A DNA stretch of 8,760 nucleotides from Acidimicrobiaceae bacterium (GTDB taxonomy: Bacteria; Actinomycetota; Acidimicrobiia; Acidimicrobiales; Acidimicrobiaceae), in NCBI GenBank assembly GCA_013044365.1, contig JABEUP010000064.1, positions 1 through 8,760 of the forward strand, given 5' to 3'. Shown here piece after piece: positions 1-6,726 of the stretch. Below the pieces are notes generated by a model. That model was not told where the DNA came from. It made no database searches and saw nothing but the letters and a program-made list of their open reading frames with translations. How positions within the stretch are numbered: position 1 is the stretch's first letter; each line of letters begins with the position of its first letter. The position numbers and the translations under genes were made by a program.

Positions 1-96
1 GCACGTAAAGGGGTATCATCCCACTATTCCAAATTCATCTATGTCTCGTCAAAATTTAGTTATATAAATCAGAGAGGATGTTACCGGCTTCGGACT

Positions 97-2073
97 TCAG
101 ACCCATATATCTGGCCGGAATACGATATTGGCCGACGGCCCAAGCCTGATCAATACTTTGGAAAGCCATGCCTTTGAAGACGAGCGTAACCCATAGACAT
201 TAAGACCTTCATGAGCGAGCAATAGTTGTGGGGTTTCGACCAACCGTTCAACCTTCCAACCAAACTCCGAGGCAACTGCCAGGATCACCCGCTCGCCGCC
301 GCCACCGAAAGCCTTGGGAATGCCGCCCTGGGCTATCCGTCGAACTTCGGGTTCGGGTATTTCGAAAAGATGATCGGAAATCCGGCAGGAGATGATCCTT
401 CCAACCGAAAAATGTCTTATCCCAACTGCGAGGTGACAGAATCCCCTCAGATACCACTTACCAGATTCAGTAAAAAGCTGATAGGGATCTACAAACCTTC
501 TTGTGATCTGCTCGGATGAAACAGCAAAATAGGTTATCTCGATGCTTAGGTGCTCGTTAACTGCCCTCGTGAGATCTTTGAGAAAAAATGGCTCCTCCAA
601 TGACACTTCGACTTCATCCAATCCAATTTGGAACTTCGACAACGACGACTGCAACTTTTTGAGTGCCGATGTCAGATGACCGTTTCCATCGATTCCTGGA
701 ACCTTCAGCGCAGCGGAGGCTGTGGTGGCAAGCACCATCGCTTCAAGGGTACTCAACTTTCTGGGGGCGGTTATTACGTCCAGGTCCAGATAACTACTTA
801 CCGTTCCGTCTTCGTCAACGATAATCTCAAGCAGTGAATCCGGTGTATATGGCGGGAGTCCACAACATGCGGCTATTTCCAGCAACCTTATAACCTCGGA
901 GCCGCTAACTGAAAAAATACGCGAAATCTCTTCTACGGTGGTCGACTCCTTCCTGGCCAGCCAGGGAAGAATCTTGATCAATGCGGAGTACATTGCAGAT
1001 GCGCTGCGAAGACCGCCGTTACCCCCAAAAGCGGGGTCATCCGCATGCACTCCAAAATCCCCCACTGAAGATTCTTCGATCTTAAGTTCTGAACCACCCT
1101 TAAAAAATGGTCCCAAAAAGCCCAGTAAGGCAGCATTCTCAGCTGGCGGGAGTCCGACAGCTAATCCATTTAGATATTGCTTCAACTCCGCTACTAACTC
1201 AGGCGGATCGATGAGAACTGCCTTATCGAAATAACTGAGCAGCCAATCAACAAAAGGTTCTGAATCGACGACTTTGACACGTACCACGGCCGATCCGTCA
1301 TCGCGCAACTCGACGCTGCTTCGGTTCCCAATTTCGTACTGCACCAACGGAGCAATATCGGGATGGACCACCACAGTGGCAGTCAAGGAATCCCCCTCTC
1401 CAACCTCCCAGCGGTTCTTAGGGAGTCTCGAAGAGATATCAAAATCACCTGGCCTTTGAAGACTTTGCACGTCAGTGATAGTCACTTCTGACTCGATACG
1501 GTTGAGCAAAAAGGTTTTGCTACTACCGGATTCCCTCTCATTTCCCACAACGTACCAATTTCCCCAACTAAAAGAAATCCCGAATACATCCACGGTGCGG
1601 ACTTTTGCGCGATATACAAACCGAACGACTCTTGCGAGACCGATTGCCTCAAACAGCCGAAACAATGCTGGCTGGCTGGGGATACTCGCAACTACAGCAT
1701 CCTGTCCGGAAATCACACAGCCAAGCTTCTGAAGAGCCGACTCCCGTTCCCCGCTCCCGAAGCTGACCAATGCACTTGCCGCGGCGAGTGCAGAAGCCTC
1801 CTCGTCGGTGAATCTAAGATCAGGAATGATCATCTCCGATTTGTCGATTTGGTAACCATACTGCTCGCCGCCAGGGATCTGATGAGTGGCAATTGGTATA
1901 CCAAGTTCACGAAGCTCCTTCTTGGCACGCTCAAAAGCCTGATGTCTCGCGATCGGAGAATCAGGAAATCCCCCTATGCGGCGAGCAATTTCATCGAGTG
2001 ATACCGGCTTCGTTGTATCTAGCAGAAGCATGACTAAATTGAAAAGCCTTGGAAATTTATCCGCCCGCGCCAA
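97..2073 (-). CDS. pafBC: PafBC fusion: WYL-domain transcriptional regulator
   Basis: This is a 658-residue protein made of two tandem copies of the HTH-WYL architecture. Copy 1 has an N-terminal winged-helix-like segment (about residues 8-62) and a WYL-type domain with W173-Y174-V175, followed by a WCX-like extension near 225-300. Copy 2 has a second HTH-like segment (about 360-435), a canonical W540-Y541-L542 within GKWYLRGFC, and a WCX-like tail (about 590-658). Separate PafB and PafC are each about 320-330 residues, so the length matches a head-to-tail fusion, a form known from Arthrobacter. In mycobacteria PafBC activates the RecA-independent DNA-damage response. The TTG start is chosen because AGAAGGA lies 7 nt upstream. 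In many actinobacteria tatA/tatC follow pafBC; the window ends too soon to see this. Confidence is high for the family, and the damage-response role here is inferred. Confidence 0.87.
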   Translation of the reverse strand: MARADKFPRLFNLVMLLLDTTKPVSLDEIARRIGGFPDSPIARHQAFERAKKELRELGIPIATHQIPGGEQYGYQIDKSEMIIPDLRFTDEEASALAAASALVSFGSGERESALQKLGCVISGQDAVVASIPSQPALFRLFEAIGLARVVRFVYRAKVRTVDVFGISFSWGNWYVVGNERESGSSKTFLLNRIESEVTITDVQSLQRPGDFDISSRLPKNRWEVGEGDSLTATVVVHPDIAPLVQYEIGNRSSVELRDDGSAVVRVKVVDSEPFVDWLLSYFDKAVLIDPPELVAELKQYLNGLAVGLPPAENAALLGFLGPFFKGGSELKIEESSVGDFGVHADDPAFGGNGGLRSASAMYSALIKILPWLARKESTTVEEISRIFSVSGSEVIRLLEIAACCGLPPYTPDSLLEIIVDEDGTVSSYLDLDVITAPRKLSTLEAMVLATTASAALKVPGIDGNGHLTSALKKLQSSLSKFQIGLDEVEVSLEEPFFLKDLTRAVNEHLSIEITYFAVSSEQITRRFVDPYQLFTESGKWYLRGFCHLAVGIRHFSVGRIISCRISDHLFEIPEPEVRRIAQGGIPKAFGGGGERVILAVASEFGWKVERLVETPQLLLAHEGLNVYGLRSSSKAWLSKVLIRLGPSANIVFRPDIWV

Positions 2074-2080
2074 CCCAATA

Positions 2081-2087
2081 TCCTTCT
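2081..2087 (-). promoter_or_regulatory. Ribosome binding site deciding the TTG start of pafBC
   Basis: Read on the minus strand, AGAAGGA ends 7 nt before the TTG at 2073-2071. No in-frame ATG or GTG fits the N-terminal helix-turn-helix better. This supports a TTG start. Confidence 0.6.
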
Positions 2088-2170
2088 AACTATTAACCAG
2101 CCAAATTACATGGCTCTTCCTAAATGTAGGCTTGAAATCACCCCAATACATCAGAATTTCCACCCGACAA

Positions 2171-2176
2171 TAAAAT
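2171..2176 (+). promoter_or_regulatory. Possible -10 element for a leaderless CtaG-like mRNA
   Basis: TAAAAT matches the TATAAT consensus at five of six positions and ends 6 nt before the ATG at 2183. Transcription starting about 7 nt downstream would begin on the A of that ATG. No Shine-Dalgarno sequence precedes this start, which is what a leaderless mRNA would look like; such mRNAs are common in actinobacteria. No convincing -35 hexamer is seen at 17 bp, so the call rests on the -10 match and the missing ribosome binding site. Confidence 0.3.
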
Positions 2177-2182
2177 TTCACC

Positions 2183-3058
2183 ATGGGGATGCCGTCGTTT
2201 CAATTACATCCGATCACTATTACCGTCACATTGATATCTTTCATCATCTACCCCTTCTTTTGCGGGCTCGGCAGAGGCAAGGGTCCCCGACGGTCTTGGA
2301 AAAATCGGTTTTCGTCAGGATGGAACACAACCACGCGTCACCAGAAGCTGTTCTTCTCCCTCGGAATGCTATCGCTCTTCGTCGCGAATTACTGGCCCGT
2401 TGCTGACATTGCCAAAAAGGATTGGCTGTTGGCGCGTATGTTACAACAACTATTGATAACTCTTGCTGCCGCTCCACTGCTGCTCATGGCTATTCCAAAG
2501 GGATCGTTTGTATTCTTTACCAGACCCAGATTTGTCGATTTTACGTTGGCATTACTTGCCCGACCAGTCCCTGCAATTTTACTGTTCAGCGCTGCGGCGA
2601 TCCTTGCCATGACGCCAGCATTGGTGGCTTTTGAAATATCATCGTTGGTAACTGAGCAACTGATGCAGCTGATCCTTTTTCTGGCCGCACTCATAGTCTG
2701 GACTCCAATATTACGGCTTCTTCCAGGCGTGAGGCAGCTTTCGACCGCAGGCAGGCTGGCATATCTGTTCGTTCTGTCTCTGCTGCCGAATATCCCGGCA
2801 ATCGTATTGATATTCGCCAAACGATCACTTTATCCCAGCTATTTGAATTCAGCAATGGGAGTTGGAGCAGTTGCCGACCAGGAGCTGACAGGTGCGTTAG
2901 CCAAGTTAGTGTCTCTAGCCGTGTTCTGGGGTGTGGCACTGTCAGTGCTACTGAAAGCAGACAGAAATGAGGAAATGGGACTGGATCCCGATCCAATCAC
3001 CTGGGACGATGTAAAGCGGGAACTCGACCGGAATGCAAAGAGGTTTCCCCATGGCTAA
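2183..3058 (+). CDS. CtaG-family (caa3_CtaG) cytochrome c oxidase assembly-like membrane protein
   Basis: This is a 291-residue polytopic inner-membrane protein with about seven hydrophobic segments (near residues 10-28, 56-72, 86-106, 128-150, 160-180, 190-212 and 236-257). The pattern follows the caa3_CtaG family (Pfam-type name, recalled and not searched): WPVADIA after TM2, LAAAPLLL in TM3, VWTPIL in TM5, then R-SLYPSY and DQELTGA before the last TM. Family members help assemble cytochrome c oxidase, probably at the copper-delivery step. The histidines expected in the TM3 motif (HMxxH-like) read R85-M-L-Q-Q89 here, and the position before TM5 reads E158-Q. The only histidines are H9, H53 and H290, so the usual metal ligands seem lost. 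The ATG at 2183 has no Shine-Dalgarno sequence; a second ATG lies two codons on. It is divergent from pafBC and co-directional with typA. No oxidase subunit genes are nearby. The family call is fairly secure and the function uncertain. Confidence 0.75.
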   Translation: MGMPSFQLHPITITVTLISFIIYPFFCGLGRGKGPRRSWKNRFSSGWNTTTRHQKLFFSLGMLSLFVANYWPVADIAKKDWLLARMLQQLLITLAAAPLLLMAIPKGSFVFFTRPRFVDFTLALLARPVPAILLFSAAAILAMTPALVAFEISSLVTEQLMQLILFLAALIVWTPILRLLPGVRQLSTAGRLAYLFVLSLLPNIPAIVLIFAKRSLYPSYLNSAMGVGAVADQELTGALAKLVSLAVFWGVALSVLLKADRNEEMGLDPDPITWDDVKRELDRNAKRFPHG

Positions 3059-3073
3059 ACGATATTTGCTTTG

Positions 3074-3098
3074 AGGCTAATAGATTACTAGATAGCCT
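3074..3098 (+). terminator. Weak hairpin, possible terminator after the CtaG-like gene
   Basis: AGGCTA (3074-3079) pairs with TAGCCT (3093-3098). Inside, TAG and CTA can extend the stem around an ATTA loop with a small bulge. Only three T residues follow (3098-3100), so as an intrinsic terminator it is weak. It begins 16 nt after the stop codon of the CtaG-like gene and shares two bases with the next inverted repeat. Confidence 0.3.
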
Positions 3099-3135
3099 TT
3101 GCGCATGATTTGCAATCCACTGAGTGCGCGCAAAG
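3097..3135. repeat. Perfect 8-bp inverted repeat in the typA leader region
   Basis: CTTTGCGC (3097-3104) and its exact reverse complement GCGCAAAG (3128-3135) flank 23 nt. The right arm ends 33 nt before the typA start codon. It could be a hairpin in the typA leader RNA, a protein-binding operator, or chance. No poly-T tract follows the right arm, so it is not an intrinsic terminator. Confidence 0.4.
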
Positions 3136-3157
3136 TAAAAGTCCTAGTTTCCACATT

Positions 3158-3161
3158 GGAG
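3158..3161 (+). promoter_or_regulatory. Ribosome binding site of typA
   Basis: GGAG ends 7 nt before the ATG at 3169. It supports that start, which also gives the normal TypA N-terminus. Confidence 0.7.
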
Positions 3162-3168
3162 TAAACAG

Positions 3169-4995
3169 ATGTCAATTCGCCACGATCTTAGAAATGTGGC
3201 AATTATTGCCCACGTTGACCATGGCAAAACCACCCTGGTGGATGCCATGCTCAGGGAAACTGGCGCATTCAGGGCCAACCAGGAGTTGGTTGACCGGGTC
3301 ATGGACTCTATGGACCTGGAGCGGGAAAAAGGTATCACAATCCTCGCCAAGCAGACTTCGATTACCTATGAGGGCGTAAAAATTAACATCGTTGACACCC
3401 CTGGGCATGCTGACTTTGGCGGAGAGGTGGAGCGGGGCCTCGCGATGGTTGACGGCGTGGTCCTTCTAGTCGACGCGGCTGAGGGCCCACTTCCCCAAAC
3501 CAGATTCGTCCTAAGAAAAGCCCTTGAGTCTAATCTAACTATCATTGTGGTGTTGAATAAAGTCGACAGGCCTGACGCACGGCCTGACGAAGTCATCAAT
3601 GAAATCTACGAACTTTTCTTGGATCTTGACGCCAAAGAACACCAGATTGAATTTCCGATCGTTTATGCCAGCGCCAAATACGGTTGGTCCAGTTTGGACC
3701 CCGATAAGCAGGGTGATAATCTCAAACCTTTGTTCGAAACGATTCTCGAATATATACCCGCACCCGAATTCGACGAGAATCATCCATTTCAGGCACTGGT
3801 AACAAATATTGATGGCAGCGCATATCTTGGCAGACTGGCGATTTGCCGTATTGCGAATGGCACAGTACGCAAAGGACAGACGGTAGCCTGGTGCCGAATT
3901 GACGGCTCGATGTCGAAGGGAAAAGTTGCGGAGCTCCTCATAACCAGCGTACTTACCAGACAAGAAACTGATGAGGCCGGTCCGGGTGAGATTGTTGCCA
4001 TTGCCGGATTCCAGGACATTACTATTGGTGAAACTCTCGCGGACTCCAATGATCCGCGCCCCCTACCGGTTCTAAGGGTCGACGAGCCAAGCCTGTCCAT
4101 GACATTCGGGGTAAACACCTCTCCTCTTGCGGGACGGGATGGCAAGAAACTCACAGCGCGTCAGATTAAATCGAGGCTGGACTCTGAACTTGTTGGAAAT
4201 GTGTCAATCCGGGTTCTCAACACTGAAAGACCAGATACCTGGGAAGTCCAGGGCCGTGGCGAACTCGCACTTGCAGTATTGATTGAAACAATGAGACGCG
4301 AGGGGTTTGAACTTACTGTAGGCAAGCCGCAAGTCCTAACCAGAGAAATCGACGGCAAGGTGCATGAACCAGTCGAACGACTCGAGATTGACATGCCGGA
4401 AGATTTCTTCGGACCGGTGACTCAGACGCTGGCCCAGAGAAAGGGCTCGCTCGATCAAGTGATCAATCATGGAACTGGCTGGGTCAGGATGACCTATTTC
4501 ATTCCGTCGAGAGGACTCATCGGAATCCGGACGGAACTGCTCACGCAGACCAAAGGCACCGCCATTATCAATCATGGTTTTGAAAGATGGGAACCATGGG
4601 CCGGTGAAATGCGTAACCGTTCCAATGGATCACTAGTGGCAGACCGAACTGGGATTTCGACTGCATACGCGCTACTGAACCTCCAGGAGCGGGGCACTCT
4701 TTTTATTAGCCCGGGAGAAGACCTCTACGAGGGAATGCTGATGGGAGAAAATTCCCGGAATGACGACATGGACGTCAACCCGACCAAGGAAAAGAAGCTT
4801 ACGAATATACGGTCCTCTGTCGCTGAAGAGTTCGTCCGATTGACACCCCCCCTGCGTATGACTTTGGAGGCAGCGCTTGAGTATCTGAATGAAGATGAGT
4901 GTGTCGAAGTAACCCCAGCTGCAGTCCGATTGCGCAAAAATATCCTGCAGGCTTCAGAAAGAGCAAAGAACCGCAAATCAGGCACCTCTACCTAA
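3169..4995 (+). CDS. typA: Ribosome-associated translational GTPase TypA/BipA
   Basis: At 608 residues this is essentially the length of E. coli TypA (about 607). All G-domain motifs are present: G1 AHVDHGKT (14-21), G2 REKGITI (52-58), G3 DTPGH (76-80, then ADFGGEVER), G4 NKVD (130-133) and G5 SAK (168-170). Domain II follows, then EF-G-like domains III and V, and the TypA-specific C-terminal domain containing SRGLIGIRTELLT (from about 447), GFERWEPW and GENSRNDDMDVNP. TypA binds the 70S ribosome at the EF-G site. It helps 50S assembly and growth under cold or other stress in the cytoplasm. The gene appears intact. It lies 110 bp after the CtaG-like gene, and its last 8 bp overlap the end of the convergent lipoprotein gene. 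No clear terminator follows it. The assignment is secure. Confidence 0.98.
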   Translation: MSIRHDLRNVAIIAHVDHGKTTLVDAMLRETGAFRANQELVDRVMDSMDLEREKGITILAKQTSITYEGVKINIVDTPGHADFGGEVERGLAMVDGVVLLVDAAEGPLPQTRFVLRKALESNLTIIVVLNKVDRPDARPDEVINEIYELFLDLDAKEHQIEFPIVYASAKYGWSSLDPDKQGDNLKPLFETILEYIPAPEFDENHPFQALVTNIDGSAYLGRLAICRIANGTVRKGQTVAWCRIDGSMSKGKVAELLITSVLTRQETDEAGPGEIVAIAGFQDITIGETLADSNDPRPLPVLRVDEPSLSMTFGVNTSPLAGRDGKKLTARQIKSRLDSELVGNVSIRVLNTERPDTWEVQGRGELALAVLIETMRREGFELTVGKPQVLTREIDGKVHEPVERLEIDMPEDFFGPVTQTLAQRKGSLDQVINHGTGWVRMTYFIPSRGLIGIRTELLTQTKGTAIINHGFERWEPWAGEMRNRSNGSLVADRTGISTAYALLNLQERGTLFISPGEDLYEGMLMGENSRNDDMDVNPTKEKKLTNIRSSVAEEFVRLTPPLRMTLEAALEYLNEDECVEVTPAAVRLRKNILQASERAKNRKSGTST

Positions 4996-5413
4996 TTGAA
5001 ATACTCCTCCTGAAACTGAAAGGCAGTCTCGCAACCTCTTTTACCCCGATGACCTGTTTTGTATTGGGTGACACGATCACTAGTGCAAAGGTTGGACGTG
5101 GCAGGGAAAGTGTAGTTGCGTTTTGGTATATAAGCCGGTAAGCAATTAGACAGTAATAGGGCTGGGTTGGAGAGATCGTTTTCGAAAGTATCGACTGAGC
5201 GGTATTATTCGCTATCAACCGCACTCCGAGGTAAGTCTTTTGGGAGGTAACCGCATTTTGGGCCGCCGGCAGCACTTGATAACACGGCCCTGCACCTGAC
5301 GACAGTCGAAGCCTTGCGCTGGAACAAGAAGTCAATGTTGAGCCGGCTATGAGCAGGACTAGGCCGACACATATGCTTGAACACAACTTCGGTGACCGCT
5401 TTGCCTTACTCAT
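4988..5413 (-). CDS. Small predicted lipoprotein of unknown function
   Basis: A 141-residue protein with a lipoprotein signal: basic n-region (KAKRSPK, residues 3-9), hydrophobic core (about 14-26) and lipobox L27-T-S-C30. It is therefore predicted to be lipid-anchored on the outer face of the membrane. The mature part is short and rich in hydroxylated residues, with two cysteines (C44 in GPCYQVLP and C88 in PYYCLIAY) that could form a disulfide. I do not recognise a named domain. The open frame extends ten codons upstream to 5443. I prefer the ATG at 5413 because AAGGA lies 5 nt before it and it gives a standard signal peptide. This start overlaps the stop of the upstream flippase-like gene, so the pair is probably co-translated. 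The 3' end overlaps typA by 8 bp. The reading frame and signal are well supported; the role is unknown. Confidence 0.75.
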   Translation of the reverse strand: MSKAKRSPKLCSSICVGLVLLIAGSTLTSCSSARLRLSSGAGPCYQVLPAAQNAVTSQKTYLGVRLIANNTAQSILSKTISPTQPYYCLIAYRLIYQNATTLSLPRPTFALVIVSPNTKQVIGVKEVARLPFSFRRSISIR

Positions 5414-6467
5414 CCTTTTCCTTCCCGGCCTGGAGAACTTCAATGGCAGCGTTATTCAGTTGTCCATCCGGGGATTTTTTGCGCAACCCGATATAGCAAC
5501 CTAAACCCGGCAGGAGCCATATCCAAAAACTAAAGAATCTATATAAGAGCACGGCAGCAATAGACGCCTCTTGGTTTCCACCATATGCCACCAAAGCAAT
5601 GGAAATCGAGCCTTCCACAACTCCTAAACCACCGGGAGTTATCGGCAAAGTCGCGGCCAGCTGTCCTGCGCTGTATGCCAGGAGCAACCCCTCGAAGGGT
5701 ATAGGCGATTTGGTCGCCAAATAAGCGATGACCAAAACTAATGCATCAAAAATCCAGTTCGACAAGCCCCAAAAAAATGCCCTGGAGAGTCGCGGCGCCG
5801 AGGGAGAAACAGCCTTCATATCCTGCGTAAGTTGACGAACCTTTTCCGTCATCTTCCATGATGTCCCCAACCTGCGCTCTAGAAATTTCAGGAACGCAGC
5901 GGTAGCCCGAAGAACAGTTTCAGCTCGAGCAACTACAAACAATGCCGCAAGAATAACTAAGGCGACACTTGCCAAAGATGCCGACAGGGATATCCCGGAA
6001 ACACTTCCTTCAGAAATCACCAGGCCAATGAAAGCTAGAACAAGGAGTGACAATGCAGCCAAGACATTGGTTGCCAATACAGCCCAGCCCGCCAACCCCT
6101 CGCTTGCTCCGACCTCTCTGAAACGCCTGAAGGAATACACCGATGCAAAAGCGGTCCCTGCTGGCACAACATTGTTGATTGAATTGGATGCCAAAAAGAT
6201 TGCCAACAGACGCCTAAATCCAGGAGCCACCCCACCAGCCAAAAGAGTTGACTTTAGGAGCAGGGTATAAGCCACCACGGATGCACACTCAAGAACCAGT
6301 GCTGGAATCAGGAAGTAAAAATTCAAATGGGAAAATACACCCGTTATACCAGCTAATTCGGAACTGCGGTCGGTCACGATATAGACGGCAACACCAGCAA
6401 CCGCGATAACCCAAAGGAGTCCCAGAGCTGCACGAACTCTCCTGTTTAGGCGTCGTGTCCTAGCCAT
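5406..6467 (-). CDS. Lysylphosphatidylglycerol synthase TM-region family (UPF0104/YbhN-like) flippase-like membrane protein
   Basis: A 353-residue integral membrane protein with a basic N-terminus and about eight or nine hydrophobic segments (near 12-32, 49-72, 85-95, 125-150, 160-180, 232-252, 258-276, 285-297 and 302-326). The signature of the family is clear: NVVPAGTAF (99-107) and the glycine-rich P275-ITPGGLGVVEG-286. The fold corresponds to the flippase half of MprF. The cytoplasmic aminoacyl-transferase domain of MprF is absent, so it should not make lysyl-phosphatidylglycerol itself. A role in moving a lipid or lipid-linked intermediate across the membrane is inferred. A hydrophilic stretch (about 181-230) separates the two membrane halves. 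The ATG at 6467 has no obvious Shine-Dalgarno sequence. It is the first gene of a two-gene unit with the lipoprotein. The family assignment is strong and the substrate unknown. Confidence 0.87.
   Translation of the reverse strand: MARTRRLNRRVRAALGLLWVIAVAGVAVYIVTDRSSELAGITGVFSHLNFYFLIPALVLECASVVAYTLLLKSTLLAGGVAPGFRRLLAIFLASNSINNVVPAGTAFASVYSFRRFREVGASEGLAGWAVLATNVLAALSLLVLAFIGLVISEGSVSGISLSASLASVALVILAALFVVARAETVLRATAAFLKFLERRLGTSWKMTEKVRQLTQDMKAVSPSAPRLSRAFFWGLSNWIFDALVLVIAYLATKSPIPFEGLLLAYSAGQLAATLPITPGGLGVVEGSISIALVAYGGNQEASIAAVLLYRFFSFWIWLLPGLGCYIGLRKKSPDGQLNNAAIEVLQAGKEKDE
5414..5425 (-). promoter_or_regulatory. Ribosome binding site within the flippase-like gene, setting the lipoprotein start
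   Basis: The minus-strand sequence GGAAGGAAAAGG lies directly before the ATG at 5413, with AAGGA spaced 5 nt from it. It is inside the last codons of the upstream gene, whose TAA (5408-5406) overlaps the new start as ATGAGTAA. This arrangement is typical of translational coupling. Confidence 0.6.
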
Positions 6468-6498
6468 CGGTGCCAGATCTCATAGGATCGCCCGCCAA

Positions 6499-6529
6499 AC
6501 TATATGATAAAAATTCAAGTCCCAGTTAA
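6499..6529 (-). promoter_or_regulatory. Possible promoter for the flippase-like/lipoprotein unit
   Basis: On the minus strand, TTAACT (6529-6524) and TATAGT (6504-6499) resemble -35 and -10 hexamers. TATAGT matches the -10 consensus at five of six positions. The 19-nt spacing is longer than the usual 17, so this is a weak prediction. It would give a leader of about 25 nt before the ATG at 6467. Confidence 0.25.
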
Positions 6530-6714
6530 CTATGGAATTTCACTTGTTAATAACCGCTTGCATATGGAAGCATACATATAGCCACATGGAAAATAATTCG
6601 TTTTGCTCGAAAAAGATGCTGGACGCTGGCGCAGGTATTACTATCCCACGTCTAATTAACTCGGCATACGGGCCGAACGGAGTTTGCCGCTCCACTAAGT
6701 TACTTTGACACGTC

Positions 6715-6719
6715 AGAGG
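6715..6719 (+). promoter_or_regulatory. Ribosome binding site deciding the GTG start of the carboxyltransferase
   Basis: AGAGG ends 7 nt before the GTG at 6727. There is no in-frame upstream start with a comparable site. This supports the short N-terminus of the protein. Confidence 0.6.
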
Positions 6720-6726
6720 TCAGCGA

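Noticed and set aside
1..19. A minus-strand ATG at 19-17 with a GGAAT-like sequence upstream, possibly the next gene after pafBC (tatA expected in many actinobacteria)
   Set aside because: Only six codons are visible before the window ends, and they do not look like TatA. Nothing can be supported.
3535..4154. Long antisense open frames within typA, and similar ones within pafBC and the carboxyltransferase
   Set aside because: They lie opposite well-supported genes, lack ribosome binding sites and show no recognisable domains. They are shadows of the real reading frames.
5414..5443. The longer lipoprotein reading starting at 5443
   Set aside because: It adds ten residues inside the flippase-like gene, with no ribosome binding site as good as the one before 5413. 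The extension also lengthens the signal peptide n-region without need.
6586..6708. A 40-codon ATG frame in the intergenic region before the carboxyltransferase
   Set aside because: There is no ribosome binding site, no hydrophobic or domain-like pattern, and its composition does not differ from noncoding sequence. The 6468-6726 spacer otherwise shows only weak promoter-like and palindromic pieces.
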